A DNA stretch of 13,923 nt. Origin: Solirubrobacterales bacterium (lineage in GTDB: Bacteria > Actinomycetota > Thermoleophilia > Solirubrobacterales > Solirubrobacteraceae). The notes beneath the pieces are model-generated. The model was given only the letters and a program-made list of their open reading frames with translations. It had not been told where the DNA came from and searched no databases. Position numbers and translations under genes: made by a program. The DNA is taken from contig DAHVAB010000024.1 of NCBI GenBank assembly GCA_027314825.1, forward strand, positions 1 through 13,923. The letters are read 5' to 3'. Below, piece by piece: positions 12,647 through 13,923 of this stretch. Positions within the stretch are counted from its first letter, which is position 1. Every line of letters starts with the position of its first letter.

Positions 12647-12694
12647 TTCACGCACACACCCGCCAGATCACGCCCGAGAGAAGGAGTCGCCGCG

Positions 12695-13885
12695 ATGGCA
12701 ACCGCCCAGAGCAACGTCGTGAAGCCGGACCATGAGGCCAGGAGAAAGCACTTCATCTTCACCGACGAGCACGAACAGCTCAGAGAGTCGATCCGCAACT
12801 TCGCCGCCAAGGAGCTCGCGCCCCATGCGGAGGAGTGGGAGGAGACGACGTTCCCCGACTCGGTCTTCCGGCGGATGGGCGAGCTCGGCTTCCTCGGCCT
12901 CGACAAGCCGGAGGCCTATGGCGGCCAGGGCGGCGACTACTACACGAGCCTCGTGCTCGCCGAGGAGATCGTCAACGCCAACTCGGGCGGGCTGGCGATG
13001 GGGCTGGCCGTCCACACCGACATGGCGATGCCGCCGATCCTCGCCTTCGGCACCGAGGAGCAGAAGCAGGAGTGGGTCGTGCCCGCGATCAAGGGCGAGA
13101 AGATCCTCTGCCTGGGCATCACCGAGCCGGACGCCGGCTCCGACGTCTCGGGCATCAAGACCCGTGCCGTGAAGGACGGCGATGAGTACGTGATCAACGG
13201 CTCGAAGACCTACATCACGAACGGCCACCGCGCCGACGTGATCGTCCTGGTCACCAAGACCGACACCGACGCCGGCTACGACGGCTTCACCCTGTTCCTG
13301 GTGCCAATGGACGCCCCCGGCGTCATCAGGGAGAAGCGCCTGGAGAAGCTCGGGATGCACGCCTCCGACACCGCGCTTCTCGCCTTCCAGGACGTGCGCG
13401 TGCCCGCCTCCGCGGTCCTCGGCCAGGTCGGAAAGGGCTTCTACCACATCATGTGGGAGCTTCAGGGCGAGCGGCTGATCGGCGCGGCCGGGTGCGTGGC
13501 GGGCGCCCAGAAGTGCTTCGAGCGCACGCTCCAATACGCCAACGAGCGCAAGGCGTTCGGCCGCTCGATCGGCCACTTCCAGGTGATCCGCCACAAGTTC
13601 GCCGAGATGGCCACGAAGATCGAGTCGGCACGGCAGATGGTCTACGTCACCGCGTGGCGCTTCAACAACGGCGAGTACCCGGTCCGCGAGATCTCGATGG
13701 CAAAGCTCCACGCCTCCCGGATCGCCGTCGAAGTCGCGGACGAGTGCATCCAGATCCATGGCGGCGCCGGCTACATGCGCGAGTACGGGGTCGAGCGGGT
13801 CTGGCGCGACATGCGCCTCAACCGGATCGGCGCGGGCACCGACGAGATCATGCTCGACGTGATCGGTCGCTCCTATGGGCTGTAA
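12695..13885 (+). CDS. Acyl-CoA dehydrogenase, isovaleryl/long-chain type active site (396 aa)
   Basis: This flavoenzyme oxidises an acyl-CoA to the 2-enoyl-CoA and passes electrons to ETF. GITEPDAGSDVSG (141-153) is the first family signature and QIHGGAGYMREYGVERVWRD (353-372) the second; RKAFGRSIGHFQ (285-296) is the usual FAD-contact loop. The medium-chain catalytic base position is Ala380 (IGAGTDEI), while Glu259 in LQGERLIGAAG matches the base of isovaleryl-CoA and long-chain dehydrogenases, suggesting a branched or long substrate. ATG 12695 has AAGGAG eight bases upstream; the frame is open back to 12221, but that part overlaps the ATPase and repeats. It is transcribed away from the other genes, with the shared dyad in its promoter. 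Confidence 0.95.
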   Translation: MATAQSNVVKPDHEARRKHFIFTDEHEQLRESIRNFAAKELAPHAEEWEETTFPDSVFRRMGELGFLGLDKPEAYGGQGGDYYTSLVLAEEIVNANSGGLAMGLAVHTDMAMPPILAFGTEEQKQEWVVPAIKGEKILCLGITEPDAGSDVSGIKTRAVKDGDEYVINGSKTYITNGHRADVIVLVTKTDTDAGYDGFTLFLVPMDAPGVIREKRLEKLGMHASDTALLAFQDVRVPASAVLGQVGKGFYHIMWELQGERLIGAAGCVAGAQKCFERTLQYANERKAFGRSIGHFQVIRHKFAEMATKIESARQMVYVTAWRFNNGEYPVREISMAKLHASRIAVEVADECIQIHGGAGYMREYGVERVWRDMRLNRIGAGTDEIMLDVIGRSYGL

Positions 13886-13888
13886 GAG

Positions 13889-13912
13889 GCCCGCGCCGCA
13901 TGCGGCGCGGGC
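13889..13912 (+). terminator. Perfect GC palindrome after the acyl-CoA dehydrogenase
   Basis: Starting three bases after the TAA stop, GCCCGCGCCGCA meets its exact reverse complement with no unpaired loop in the linear sequence (24 bp). It would fold into a strong hairpin and probably ends transcription, but no T-run follows before the window edge, so it is not a classical intrinsic terminator. High-GC actinobacteria often use such hairpins. It could also act on the unseen gene beyond. Confidence 0.55.
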
Positions 13913-13923
13913 GGCAGGGCCGC

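Noticed and set aside
12221..12694. N-terminal extension of the acyl-CoA dehydrogenase to 12221
   Set aside because: It overlaps the ATPase gene, the repeat array and the operator dyad. AAGGAG before ATG 12695 fixes the start.

Overview
The window is a GC-rich, densely packed chromosomal stretch from what looks like a high-GC actinobacterium. An Actinobacterial Holin-X-type membrane protein, CoA-ester catabolism genes, a DUF4143 ATPase, frequent GTG starts and stop/start overlaps all fit this, and the gene mix would suit Thermoleophilia/Solirubrobacterales. That lineage guess rests on gene content only. All genes except the last lie on the minus strand.

Region 1 (1-2465, minus): a tightly coupled operon of a nitrilase-superfamily amidohydrolase, a TetR regulator, two very small membrane proteins (44 and 64 aa) and a Holin-X-like two-helix membrane protein cut by the left window edge. 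Genes overlap or sit within about 10 bases of each other. A TetR-type dyad lies upstream (2532-2547) and overlaps the stop codon of the preceding merR gene.

Region 2 (2540-7934, minus): a CoA-thioester catabolic operon read as enoyl-CoA hydratase, acyl-CoA carboxylase carboxyltransferase subunit, BKACE (beta-keto acid cleavage enzyme), alpha-methylacyl-CoA racemase/CoA-transferase family protein and a MerR regulator. Junctions are GTGA, TGATG, a 19-base gap, and ATGA. The carboxyltransferase has no biotin carboxylase or biotin carrier partner in the window.

Region 3 (about 7990-12560, minus): an accessory block. It holds an intact vapBC toxin-antitoxin pair whose toxin appears to start at CTG, two paralogous secreted proteins of unknown function overlapping by ATGA, a relic of a second vapB, and an AAA/DUF4143 ATPase. 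Short tandem repeats (15, 17, 23 and 27 bp periods) are concentrated here; 18 and 30 bp arrays lie in regions 1 and 2.

Region 4 (12622-13923, plus): a divergent acyl-CoA dehydrogenase with an isovaleryl-CoA/long-chain-type catalytic glutamate, followed by a perfect GC palindrome that may be a terminator.

The most informative regulatory signal is a pair of 25-bp dyads with the same 10-5-10 design, one in front of the hydratase operon (7961-7985) and one in front of the dehydrogenase (12622-12646), on either side of the accessory block. They imply that region 2 and the dehydrogenase form one regulon and one catabolic route (dehydrogenation, carboxylation, hydration, cleavage), possibly for a branched acid. 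The MerR protein encoded in the operon is the leading candidate regulator. No CRISPR array, tRNA, rRNA or transposase was seen.
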